Assembly (NCBI GenBank): GCA_016715115.1
Contig: JADKBM010000016.1
Location: 1 to 64,000 of the forward strand
Reading direction: 5' to 3'
Length of the DNA: 64,000 nt
From: Acidobacteriota bacterium
Lineage (GTDB): Bacteria; Acidobacteriota; Blastocatellia; Pyrinomonadales; Pyrinomonadaceae
Below the pieces are notes generated by a model. That model made no database searches, was not told the DNA's origin, and worked only from the letters and a program-made list of their open reading frames with translations. Positions 42,781-51,271 of this stretch are shown here, one piece after another. Positions within the stretch are counted from its first letter, which is position 1; every line of letters begins with the position of its first letter. Made by a program: the position numbers and the translations under genes.

Positions 42781-44481
42781 CTATTGTTTGACTTCCACGA
42801 CCGATCCGAGCCTGACAAAGGCGTTCTCGCGTTTGATCTTGACTTTAAGACGCGGTGACGCGGTGCGTTTGTCGCCCGGATCGTACAGATTCGAACGAAA
42901 CGTCACCGAATATGCGGTTCGAAGCTGGAGCACGATGTCGTCGTATGCTTTTTGGATCTCGCCCAGTTGCGAGATCGGATAATAAACGCCGCCGGACACC
43001 TGCGCGAGCCTTTCGCCCTCGCCCTCGGCCTTGCTCGTGAGACCCATATAGCGGCTGCGGACGGTGTCGATCGGTTGATTCAGATCCTGCGATCTCGACG
43101 CCGCGATCAGCCCCGACGGCACATAAAGCGGATAGATCAGCGCGCCGCTTTCCTGGATCGATCCGACCAGCGCGTCAAACGGCAAAAACGAATGATTATC
43201 GTCGCCGTCGGTGAGTACGACGACCGCCGACGGAGCGCCGCGCAACGGGCGCAGGGTCTCGGCGAGAACAAAGGCGACCGCGTCGTAGTAAGAGGTTCCG
43301 CCTCCGGCGTCGAAGGTGTCGAGCGATTCGGAGAGCTTCGCTTTGTCCGCGGTGAACGTCGAAAGCTGTTTCACGTCCTCGTTGAAAATGATGATCGCGA
43401 TCTTGTCGTTCGGGCTCGCCGTCGCAATGAACGCGCGGGCCGCCTTGCGTATGAAATCGACGTAGTTTTCGACGCTGCCCGAAACGTCGAGCAACAGCAC
43501 CAAATTGAACGGCGCCGTCGTCTGCTCGACCGAAACGATCTCGCGCTCCTCGCCCGCTTCGATCACCTGAAAATCATTTTTCTTCAGATCCGGAACCGCG
43601 CGGTTATTGAGGTCCGTGATCCGCGCGAGAACCCGTTTGACATCCGAGTTCACACCGGCGGGCCGCTGGCTCGCCGGGGTGAAGCGCGGTTCGAGTTTGA
43701 GCGGCGGCAGCGTCGCCGCGTACTCCCCGAAATACTTCGGACTCGCGCGGCGTATGGCTTCCATCAACAAGCCGTCGCCGCTTCGAATGACGGCTTTCGC
43801 GGCATTTGTCAGCGGACGCTCGCGGAGGTCTGACGGAACTTCGCTGGGATTGACGTTCAAAAGGACAATGCCGCGCGCGGTAGTAAAACTCAGAGAGACC
43901 GGGTCAGGTTTCTCTTTGTCCGCGTCATCGGCTTTTTTGACGATCGTGCCGGCGATCACGAACCGGCCGGCCGACTTTTCCTTGACCTCGGAAAGCTTTT
44001 TGTCGCTCAGGACGCGCGGCCGCGAGGCGGTCCACAAGAAACTGTAGGAAACGTCGTCGAGCGGGACGTCGGTCGCGATCGTTCCCGTCTCCGTCGCCGC
44101 CTGAACGACGGCGAAATTCCCCGAAATCCTGATCTCGCCCGCGACCGTCTCGAGTTTCAGACTCACGCGTTCCGGGACTCTGAGCACGATATCGATCCTC
44201 TTTTTCGGATCGAGCGGGGTGATCTCGAACCGCGTCCGGCCGTTGGCCGCGGAGGACGCCACCTCACGCTCAACGACGCCGCGAGCCGATGCGGCTTTCA
44301 GCATCGACGGCTCGTCTTTGCCGGCCGCTACGACTTCTATGCGTCCGAAGCGATTGACGATTTCGACCGTCGCGCCGTCTCCGACATTGATCTGTTTGAC
44401 CAACTCCTGCGCGGCAACCGGAACCGTGCCGGCAAGGACAACGACAATGAACAAAAGTAGAATTCGACGCTTTTCTCGCAT
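42781..44481 (-). CDS. Secreted DUF4097-like plus VWA-domain protein
   Basis: The 566-residue protein has a signal peptide (MREKRRILLLFIVVVLAGTV). Residues 30-130 resemble the beta-helical DUF4097 adhesin-like fold (VEIVNRFGRIEVVAAG, LKLETVAGEIRISGNF). Residues from about 280 contain the Acidobacteria-type VWFA-related module (VLARITDLNNRAVPDLKKND, FQVIEAGEEREIV). The VWA domain follows, with MIDAS DVSGS, GGTSYYDAV and VLTDGDDNHS. It starts at ATG 44481, whose A is the last base of the upstream kinase stop (TAATG). This coupling suggests the kinase and VWA protein are made together. Confidence 0.88.
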   Translation of the reverse strand: MREKRRILLLFIVVVLAGTVPVAAQELVKQINVGDGATVEIVNRFGRIEVVAAGKDEPSMLKAASARGVVEREVASSAANGRTRFEITPLDPKKRIDIVLRVPERVSLKLETVAGEIRISGNFAVVQAATETGTIATDVPLDDVSYSFLWTASRPRVLSDKKLSEVKEKSAGRFVIAGTIVKKADDADKEKPDPVSLSFTTARGIVLLNVNPSEVPSDLRERPLTNAAKAVIRSGDGLLMEAIRRASPKYFGEYAATLPPLKLEPRFTPASQRPAGVNSDVKRVLARITDLNNRAVPDLKKNDFQVIEAGEEREIVSVEQTTAPFNLVLLLDVSGSVENYVDFIRKAARAFIATASPNDKIAIIIFNEDVKQLSTFTADKAKLSESLDTFDAGGGTSYYDAVAFVLAETLRPLRGAPSAVVVLTDGDDNHSFLPFDALVGSIQESGALIYPLYVPSGLIAASRSQDLNQPIDTVRSRYMGLTSKAEGEGERLAQVSGGVYYPISQLGEIQKAYDDIVLQLRTAYSVTFRSNLYDPGDKRTASPRLKVKIKRENAFVRLGSVVEVKQ

Positions 44482-46754
44482 TAAGGCTTGCTTGTGATCC
44501 GGCCGGACTGGATCAGCCGGTCTTGAACGCGCTGTTGCCATTTCGGCTTCGGCTGTTCGGTTTCCTCAAACTGTTCGAGCAGGTCCTGCATCGACTCGCC
44601 GCCGGCCTGCCGCGTTTTGAAATAGATCAAGGCGGTAATGATCGACGTGATCGTCGAGATCAAAACGGTGATCGGCGCCCACAGCAATTCGAAGATCCCG
44701 GTCGCCAGCGAGCGGCGCATCATTTTCGCGTTTCGATCCGGGTCGTCCGCCGCGACTTCGTTCGCAGCGCCGTCGACGACCGGTCCGCTGAGCCTGACAT
44801 TCAAACCGTCTTCACGCTTCTCCGAAACGGGCGCGCCCGGGGCAACCGATTCATTCTTCGCCTCAAGTTTGAAAAGTCCCGAGATAACGGCGCCGATGAG
44901 CGCGCCGAGAAGGACCGGAACAACGTAATTCAGCAGCGCGGCGGCAAAAACCGTCGAGAACGACCGGCGAACAAGCCGTATCGAACGCCTGAACGCGGCT
45001 CGCCCGGTGATTCCTTCCATCATTATCGACGGGGCGACAAGCATCAACAACGCGGAGGCACCGACCCCGACGAACAACCAGACGATCCCGCTGACGGCCC
45101 CGCCGACGATGAAACCCGCCGATTGACCGATCAGGTAATATACCGGAACCCCGAATACTCCGCCGGCTATTCCGGCCGGGATCAAAGCTACGATCCATCC
45201 GACGAGCGCCAGAAACGTGCTTGCCGTGACCGTAAGCACCAAGGGCCGCAACCGCTGGCGAACCTTCGCGAACGCGGTACGCAACACGATCGGCCGCAGC
45301 GGAACGGCAAGTATCTGGGCGACAACCCAGGTGATGACGCCGACCAGGATCGCGGCCGTGAAGATCTGGAGCAAAAACGCCAAAAGTTCCATCACGCCGA
45401 TACCCAGAGTCGTCAGTGCCGACTCCTTGATCCATTCCACACCGACGGCGAACTTGAACCCGCCGCGGATCGAACCGATTAACAGCGCCGGAATCGAAAC
45501 AAGGATTCCGATCGCCAGAAACGTCGTCAACCGCTCGCTGAAGATCGTCATCGCGCGATTGAGCAAAGCGCCGATACCTTCGGAACTTGCCTGAAGTCGC
45601 GCAGCAAACGCCTGCGCGTCCTGCGGTCGTTCGTCCGGACTCTTCGAAAGTGCCGAATGGACGACCTTTCTGACCTTTCGAGGGATCTTTCGGGCTTCGA
45701 GCGGCGGCGGCGGAATCTCTTTGTGCGCGCTCATCACGCTCGTGAAGTCGCCTTCGAACGGCGTTCGGCCGGAGAGCATCTGGTACGTGATCACGCCCAG
45801 AGAATAGATGTCCGAACGCGGTGACAGACGCTCGCCCCGGCATTGTTCGGGCGACATATAGAGCGGGGTACCGAGAACGGCGCCGACACGGGTCAGTCCG
45901 GCGGACCTTGGCGCCGTGTGTCCCGGATCTGAATCTCCGGACGCTTGTTCGGAGCCGGCCTCGCTGAGGATCTTGGTGCCTTTTGAGTCAAACAACGCCG
46001 TACGGTCTTCGCCCGCGTCTTCGATGGGCGTCATAATCGCGGTTCCCTTTTCGTCTTCCGATTCTCTGGCGATCGTTCCGGGTTCTGGACGGACGATGAG
46101 GGTCTTGGACTCCGAGACGAGCGTTCCGCCGGCGCCGGCTACGGTTTCACTCCGGTCGGCGAGCGTCGCCGCCGGACCGATCTCTTCGGTCGGGAGGCCG
46201 GAGAAGGTGATTCCCGGATCGGGCAGTTCCGAATCGTGCTCTTCGAGCTTGGCGATGCCGAAATCCAGGACTTTCACGGTGTACCCGCCGCGCTGATTCG
46301 GTTCGAGCCAGATGTTGTCCGGTTTCAGATCGCGATGAATGATTCCCTGACCGTGCGCTTCGTGGATTGCCGAACATACCTGCTCGATGATGTCGAGTGA
46401 CCAAGAAAGCGGCAGCTGCTTCTCCTCGTCAAGGATCTCGCCGAGCGTGCATCCGTCGAGATATTCCATCACGAGATACGCCGTCTTCCCCGATCCCATC
46501 TCCGCAATGCCGAAATCCGTCACGTCGACGACGTTCGGATGCCGCAAACGCCCCGCGGCGCGCGCTTCGCGCCGGAAACGTTCGACGAACTCTTCGCGCT
46601 CCATATACTGCTGGACTATGACTTTGACAGCGACGGGCCGCTCGGTTCCAAGGTGCGTGGCCAGATAAACCGTCCCCATCCCACCTTTTCCGAGTTGGCT
46701 TTCGATCTTGTATTTGCCGTCAACGACTTGTCCGATAAGGCTGGCGAAATTCAT
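44481..46754 (-). CDS. Ser/Thr protein kinase with activation-loop insertion and multi-span membrane domain
   Basis: The protein has 757 residues from ATG 46754. The Gly loop is GKGGMGTVYL (22-31), the Lys is in VAVKV (K44), HRDLKPDN has D142, and DFG lies at 164-166. The SPEQ motif that normally follows DFG within about 35 residues appears only at 301-304 (GTPLYMSPEQ). So about 105 residues rich in Thr, Ser, Glu and Gly are inserted in the activation loop. After the kinase domain (to about 385) come six or more membrane segments between 405 and 730 (FLAIGILVSIPALLIGSIRG, LTVTASTFLALVGWIVALIP and others), unlike the usual single span. It heads the operon with VWA, xseA and the DUF2939-like gene. 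Confidence 0.88.
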   Translation of the reverse strand: MNFASLIGQVVDGKYKIESQLGKGGMGTVYLATHLGTERPVAVKVIVQQYMEREEFVERFRREARAAGRLRHPNVVDVTDFGIAEMGSGKTAYLVMEYLDGCTLGEILDEEKQLPLSWSLDIIEQVCSAIHEAHGQGIIHRDLKPDNIWLEPNQRGGYTVKVLDFGIAKLEEHDSELPDPGITFSGLPTEEIGPAATLADRSETVAGAGGTLVSESKTLIVRPEPGTIARESEDEKGTAIMTPIEDAGEDRTALFDSKGTKILSEAGSEQASGDSDPGHTAPRSAGLTRVGAVLGTPLYMSPEQCRGERLSPRSDIYSLGVITYQMLSGRTPFEGDFTSVMSAHKEIPPPPLEARKIPRKVRKVVHSALSKSPDERPQDAQAFAARLQASSEGIGALLNRAMTIFSERLTTFLAIGILVSIPALLIGSIRGGFKFAVGVEWIKESALTTLGIGVMELLAFLLQIFTAAILVGVITWVVAQILAVPLRPIVLRTAFAKVRQRLRPLVLTVTASTFLALVGWIVALIPAGIAGGVFGVPVYYLIGQSAGFIVGGAVSGIVWLFVGVGASALLMLVAPSIMMEGITGRAAFRRSIRLVRRSFSTVFAAALLNYVVPVLLGALIGAVISGLFKLEAKNESVAPGAPVSEKREDGLNVRLSGPVVDGAANEVAADDPDRNAKMMRRSLATGIFELLWAPITVLISTITSIITALIYFKTRQAGGESMQDLLEQFEETEQPKPKWQQRVQDRLIQSGRITSKP

Positions 46755-47214
46755 TTTTCTTTCCCGAAACTCTACTCGTTTTCCGATGCTCAATGCAAGC
46801 TTTTACGCAACGGGTGAAGTATTTGTTGCGCGACTTGGCGCTCCTTCCAACGAATCAAACCGCAAACCGTAGAAATAGGTTCGTCGTTTCGCTGTTTCCG
46901 CCGGTTCGGTCAGTTTCGGCGGAAAACCCGGTCAGCATAACCCCGCCCACTGCAGGCTCTTCACCGTCCGCAAAAGATCGGGTCTTCCGCGTGATTCGCG
47001 GGACCGGATTTCTATTCGCGCAGATTCGCGAAGATTCGCGGGCAAGCCGGATCTTCGCGCAAAGTCCGCCAAGATCGAAAAGAAAGAGAATTCTCAAGAT
47101 TAGCGCGCGTGATCTCGGTTAGTCCGCGGATCGGTCCGTCTTCGTCTCCCGGAAAGCGAAAAGGGCGCGGGACCGTTTCGTCGATCCCGCGCCCCCGAAA
47201 TGTTGCATTCCGGA
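46755..47214. other. Intergenic region with dispersed GATTCGCGGGC repeat and a terminator
   Basis: This 460-bp gap lies between the kinase gene and the DUF4097-like gene. It includes a diverged copy of the GCCCGCGAA-type repeat (46986-47085, with cgcgtgattcgcggg and gaagattcgcgggc) and the terminator at 47159-47194. No gene is seen. Confidence 0.65.
47159..47194 (-). terminator. Strong rho-independent terminator after the MoxR-to-DUF4097 operon
   Basis: On the minus strand a 10-bp stem GGGCGCGGGA/TCCCGCGCCC with a 12-nt loop is followed by TTTT, 21 bp after the stop of the DUF4097-like gene. Confidence 0.88.
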
Positions 47215-48234
47215 TCACTTCTTCAAGGGCTCAATTCCGATCCGCAATTGCCCCGACGTCGTTTTCAGGTACATCGTGCAATTCATTTCGTCCTTTCCAA
47301 TCCGACCGGTGGTGTTCGGTCCGGCTTTGACCGCGTTTTCGAGCGGAATCTCCGAGGTGAACGACCCGAGCCCCTGCCAGGCGTTGATCCGGCATCCGCT
47401 CGTTTCGGGAACGGTCAACGAAACGCGTCCGTTTTGCGAGCCGAAAGTGTACTGACCGCCGTTCAGGAGCTTGCCGCGAAAAGCGATCCCGCCGGTGATC
47501 GAATTTACCTCGACCTGGCGAAAGTCGACCGACTGCATCGTCACGGCGCCTCCGTTCGTGCGCGCCTTGAAGATATCTCCAGTTGCGCTTTGCCCGACTT
47601 CGAAGACGACGATTCCACCGGCCGTGCTGTTCAAAGTCATCGAACCGTTCGACCGTTCGACCAGGATCGAGCCCTCGTACGTCGTCGCCCAAACGCCTGC
47701 GGCGATGTTTCGCACGGCGATGTTGCCGCTGATGTTTTCGATCTTGACCTTTTCCACAGATTCGACGCGCGTCTCGTCAGGGCTTCCCTTGATGTTCACC
47801 GACGCGTCGCGCGGAACGTCCAGTTCGATCGACTCACCGGCCAGGCACTCGTCGTTCTTCACGGTCGTTTTCGCTTTCGAATCGTAACCGGTCACGAAGA
47901 TCCACGTCGGGCGGCCGGTTTTTTCGCTCGTTTCGGCGACCCTGAAGCCGAGTTTTCCGCCATCGACCAGTGCCCGCACCTCTTCACGGTCCCAACCGTT
48001 GACCTTTATCCGCCCGCTTGAAACGCACAGCGAAAGAGTCAGTTTCCTGTCCACCGCGATCGACCTTTCGGCCGATACTTCGGGACCGATGCGCACGATA
48101 ACAGGCTTCACGACGATCGGCGGTGTCGGTTTCGGCACGGGCGGCGTCGGTTGCGCGAAAACAGCCGCGACGAACGTCGAGAAAAACAACGGCATCGCGA
48201 GCAAAGATCTTTGAATTGTTCGTTTACCTGTCAT
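47215..48234 (-). CDS. Secreted DUF4097-like beta-helix protein
   Basis: The 339-residue protein has a signal peptide (MTGKRTIQRSLLAMPLFFST, ending FAQ-P) and a Pro-rich linker (PTPPVPKPTPPIVVKPVIV). The rest is built of short beta repeats typical of DUF4097 adhesin-like proteins: SSGRIKVNGWDREEV, VKIENISGNIAVRNIAAGVW, ATTYEGSILVERSNGSMTLN, NSITGGIAFRGKLLNGGQY. It is the last gene of the unit, 9 bp after the anti-sigma gene, and is followed by a terminator. It may be the output or signal of the sigma system; that is inference from position. Confidence 0.8.
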   Translation of the reverse strand: MTGKRTIQRSLLAMPLFFSTFVAAVFAQPTPPVPKPTPPIVVKPVIVRIGPEVSAERSIAVDRKLTLSLCVSSGRIKVNGWDREEVRALVDGGKLGFRVAETSEKTGRPTWIFVTGYDSKAKTTVKNDECLAGESIELDVPRDASVNIKGSPDETRVESVEKVKIENISGNIAVRNIAAGVWATTYEGSILVERSNGSMTLNSTAGGIVVFEVGQSATGDIFKARTNGGAVTMQSVDFRQVEVNSITGGIAFRGKLLNGGQYTFGSQNGRVSLTVPETSGCRINAWQGLGSFTSEIPLENAVKAGPNTTGRIGKDEMNCTMYLKTTSGQLRIGIEPLKK

Positions 48235-48243
48235 TTCAAACCG

Positions 48244-49080
48244 TTATCGCATACTCGCCATCAGTTCCCCTCGGCCGTTGACCGAGTTGAGCAGATCGAT
48301 CTTGTTCTGGTACGAATTGAGCAGCACCTGTCGCGCGATGTCGCTTTTCGGATTTCGGCGGACTTCACGCCGCATTCTCGTGATGGCGTCGTTTATGACC
48401 GCCAGGTCCTTTTCATATGCGAACCGCGATGACGGACTGAGCAGGGCGTCCTTGCTCTTGTCGACCGTGCGTTCGAGATTCGAGATCGTCTTGACGTACG
48501 TCTCTTCGCCCTCGACGAAACGGGTCACTACCGCCGCCGTGTCGCGATCCGTCCGGATGCGCCGTGACGGATCGGGACGGCCGAGAACGGCGCGGACTGC
48601 TTGAAAATCGTCGGCCGGTTGCTTGAAAGAGGGCGCGACCGAATCGACAACCGGTTCGGAGCGAGTCCGTTCGAAACTGATGTTCGCGCTGCGGCTCGCC
48701 ATTGCGGTCATCGCGTCGTCTTGTTTCGTCAGAAGGAAAAACGCGAACGACCCGGCGACGATAAGAAGGCTGCCGTACGCCGCGACCGTCGGCAGCGAGA
48801 ACTGCGACAGCATCGCCGTCAAAGGCCGCAGCCAGCCACCACGCTCTTCACCCCTGATCGAATCATTGATTTTGGTCCACAAACGCTGCGTCGGAACCAG
48901 AGTGTTCAATTCCGGATCGAGAGCGCCGAAAACGAACGCCGTTTCTTCTTCGACGACCGCCAGCAATTCCGCGCACGAAACGCAATCGGCAATGTGGCGC
49001 GAGACGCGCCGAGCTTCGCCGCTATCAAGTTCATTGTCCAAAAAGGCCTGCAATGTGCCTTCATCGAAACACTTTTCCAT
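48244..49080 (-). CDS. Anti-sigma factor with zinc-finger domain
   Basis: The 278-residue protein starts MEKCFDEGTLQAFLDNELDS. The zinc motif is in RHIADCVSCAELL at about 25-37. A membrane span lies at about 95-113 (AAYGSLLIVAGSFAFFLL), and a periplasmic part follows with a helical region (VDKSKDALLSPSSRFAYEKD). It is one base downstream of the sigma gene and surely its partner. Binding of the cognate ECF sigma by the zf-HC2 domain is known for the class; the signal is unknown. Confidence 0.87.
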   Translation of the reverse strand: MEKCFDEGTLQAFLDNELDSGEARRVSRHIADCVSCAELLAVVEEETAFVFGALDPELNTLVPTQRLWTKINDSIRGEERGGWLRPLTAMLSQFSLPTVAAYGSLLIVAGSFAFFLLTKQDDAMTAMASRSANISFERTRSEPVVDSVAPSFKQPADDFQAVRAVLGRPDPSRRIRTDRDTAAVVTRFVEGEETYVKTISNLERTVDKSKDALLSPSSRFAYEKDLAVINDAITRMRREVRRNPKSDIARQVLLNSYQNKIDLLNSVNGRGELMASMR

Positions 49081-49081
49081 C

Positions 49082-49666
49082 TTAAACGTCCCTCCCGATC
49101 TTGCCGTAAAAACGGACGAACTCCTTTCGCCCGCGTGCCACGAACTGCCCGATGCTCGTTTCATTGAGCGACAGGCTTTCGGCAATTTCGCGGTAAGACA
49201 ACCCCTGTTGCCTGAGGATCAAACAACTCCTCAGCGGTTCCTTGATCTTATTCAAAGCGCGATTGACCTCGCCGAGCGTCTCGCGCTTTTCGAAATCCGT
49301 CTCGACCGAATGAACACCCGCGTCTTCATTCTCTTTGACGTAGTTTTCCTCGCGTGTGTTCGCCCTGAATTTCGTCCGCAAGGAGTTCTTGGCAACGTTC
49401 AGCGCGACGCGTATGAGCCACGGGCGAAGCATTTCGAGATTGTCGATCGAATCCAAATTGCGGTGGAGACGCAAGAAGACTTCCTGCGTCACGTCTTCGG
49501 CGAGTCCGGAATCGCGCACAACCGAGCGGGCCGCCCGAAAGACGGTTCGGTGGTGAAGCGTGAACGCCTCATCAAATACGATTCTTTCTGTCTGAGCTGC
49601 CGCTGCCGTGTTTTCGGACATCGCGTCCATAAAGATTTCCGCGTTTTCGTTCATCTCGAGCATCAA
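49082..49666 (-). CDS. ECF-type RNA polymerase sigma factor
   Basis: The 194-residue protein carries region 2 (FTLHHRTVFRAARSVVRDSG, LAEDVTQEVFLRLHRNLDSI, MLRPWLIRVALNVAKNSLR) and region 4 (PLRSCLILRQQGLSYREIAE, SLSLNETSIGQFVARGRKEF). The first Met residues are ambiguous; an inner start at MSENTAAAAQ is possible. It lies in a unit with its anti-sigma factor downstream and DUF58/MoxR genes upstream. Confidence 0.92.
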   Translation of the reverse strand: MMLEMNENAEIFMDAMSENTAAAAQTERIVFDEAFTLHHRTVFRAARSVVRDSGLAEDVTQEVFLRLHRNLDSIDNLEMLRPWLIRVALNVAKNSLRTKFRANTREENYVKENEDAGVHSVETDFEKRETLGEVNRALNKIKEPLRSCLILRQQGLSYREIAESLSLNETSIGQFVARGRKEFVRFYGKIGRDV

Positions 49667-49729
49667 CCGTGCTTCAATCAGGAAAACACCGCGACGATCG
49701 CGGTTGTGACAAGAATTGCAGCTTTGTCC

Positions 49730-51166
49730 TCAGAAGTTGACGATACCGATCCGCTGAACGGTTTCCGGATTGAGCGCCTCGGCCTTGACGGTCGTCACGG
49801 CGAAAGTATGACTCCGGTCGCGTTCGTCGGCGGCGTCCGCCAACGATTCTTCAAACTTCGAATTCTCAAATTCTTCGACGATGCTCGGTTCTATTGTTGC
49901 CAACCGGCGCAGACATCCGTGCAGATGCTCGCGCCCGATGCCGTATTCGCCGTATTCTTCGTCGACCGCAAGCCTGATCTCGGCCTGCTCTTCGTTGAAA
50001 AATGAAAGCAGCGAAGCGGTTCGGCTGACTCCAGATTCAAAACGCTCTTCGTCAGCGGAAAGTTTCGTCGCTTTTCGCTCATCGTCGAGCCGTTGACGCA
50101 ACGTCTTTGGCTTCAACGGTTTCGGCATCCGCGTATCGAAAACGACGGTGACGCGTTTGTCGTCTTCGGCGGAAAACTCGCGCACGATAATGCGGCGCGT
50201 GCGGGCCGTCGCCTTCCAATCGACACGGCGCATATCGTCCATCGGCTGGTAGTCGCGCAGCGCGAGAAGATCCTGGCCCGCACCGCGTTTGTTGGCGACG
50301 AGCTTGCCGATTTCGAGCGGAAGGTCGCCGAGGACTTCTTCGTGCGGTTGGATCGCCGGAAAGATGCATATCTCGGCGGCCTGCGCGGAAAGTCGCCGGC
50401 GATGCCGGAAGAACCCGAACGGAAAACGCGTCGAAAGCTCGAAATCGCGGATAAGGAACCGGCCGCGTCGCGGGAAGACGTGTTCGGCCTTGTTTTCGAT
50501 CTCGCCGCGGCGCGGAACGAAGACGAAATAATCGAGCGTGTGTTTGATGATCGGCGGCCGCGTCAGTTTCTCGGCCCATTTTTCGGGAATGATCTTTTTG
50601 ACCTCGTCGGTCAGCGCGGATCGTTCGCGCTCGCGTCCGCGAACCTCGGTTATCACGGAAAGCGTCGGAAACAACCATTTTCGATTGTGCAGGCTGACGA
50701 TGATCGGCGTCGCCTCGCCGGCGAAGATCGTTTCCGGAAACCGCATCTTGACGTCGAGTTTCTTAAGGCAGGCGCTGCCCGCAACAAACGCGACAATGAG
50801 AGAGGCGGCAAGAAACGAAAGAACGAGGAAGAGCAGATTGTTGCCCGTGTTCCAGGCCGCGAATCCGACGACCGCGATCAATCCGAGCACGAGCGCGCCG
50901 CCGACGGTGAATTCAAACGGCAAATTCATCTGCGACGCCTCTGCACTGGCGTTGCGTGCCAGTGGCGGCACGACGAAGATCAGTATCAGGAGAACGAAAA
51001 CGAGCGATACGGCGGCGGCGATCCCGGCAAGCTGCGGATTTCCCGACCGGTGGGCCCAGATTGTGAAAAACGCCCAACCCAGTCCGCCAAACACGACGAC
51101 CATCCCGAGCAGTCCGTTGCGCAGATCTTTAACACTGAAAAGCTGACTGAGACGTCGGAAATCCAT
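49730..51166 (-). CDS. DUF58 membrane protein (MoxR partner)
   Basis: The 478-residue protein has four N-terminal hydrophobic segments (residues 18-38, 45-68, 85-105, 110-130). The DUF58 core follows with RRGRFLIRDFELSTRFPFGF and the family signature LRDYQPMDDMRRVDWKATAR followed by TRRIIVREF at about 310-340, then a VWA-like C-terminal part (DDKRVTVVFDTRM). DUF58 genes almost always accompany MoxR ATPases, as here: the moxR-like gene lies 105 bp upstream, with a heptamer array between. The pair is thought to act in chaperone or complex assembly at the membrane. Confidence 0.9.
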   Translation of the reverse strand: MDFRRLSQLFSVKDLRNGLLGMVVVFGGLGWAFFTIWAHRSGNPQLAGIAAAVSLVFVLLILIFVVPPLARNASAEASQMNLPFEFTVGGALVLGLIAVVGFAAWNTGNNLLFLVLSFLAASLIVAFVAGSACLKKLDVKMRFPETIFAGEATPIIVSLHNRKWLFPTLSVITEVRGRERERSALTDEVKKIIPEKWAEKLTRPPIIKHTLDYFVFVPRRGEIENKAEHVFPRRGRFLIRDFELSTRFPFGFFRHRRRLSAQAAEICIFPAIQPHEEVLGDLPLEIGKLVANKRGAGQDLLALRDYQPMDDMRRVDWKATARTRRIIVREFSAEDDKRVTVVFDTRMPKPLKPKTLRQRLDDERKATKLSADEERFESGVSRTASLLSFFNEEQAEIRLAVDEEYGEYGIGREHLHGCLRRLATIEPSIVEEFENSKFEESLADAADERDRSHTFAVTTVKAEALNPETVQRIGIVNF

Positions 51167-51271
51167 CAGATTCTCGATTTTGGATTTTGGATTTTGGATT
51201 GACCGGATCGGCGTTGACTGTCATTTCTCGCGCCGAGCAATCCAAAATCCAAAATCTAAACTCCAAAATCG
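51167..51271. repeat. TTTTGGA heptamer array between MoxR and DUF58 genes
   Basis: Two runs of TTTTGGA words in opposite orientation (about 51171-51200 and 51239-51271) flank about 38 bp. The second run begins on the minus strand 1-2 bases after the MoxR stop codon. An inverted arrangement could form an intra-operon hairpin. Confidence 0.88.
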
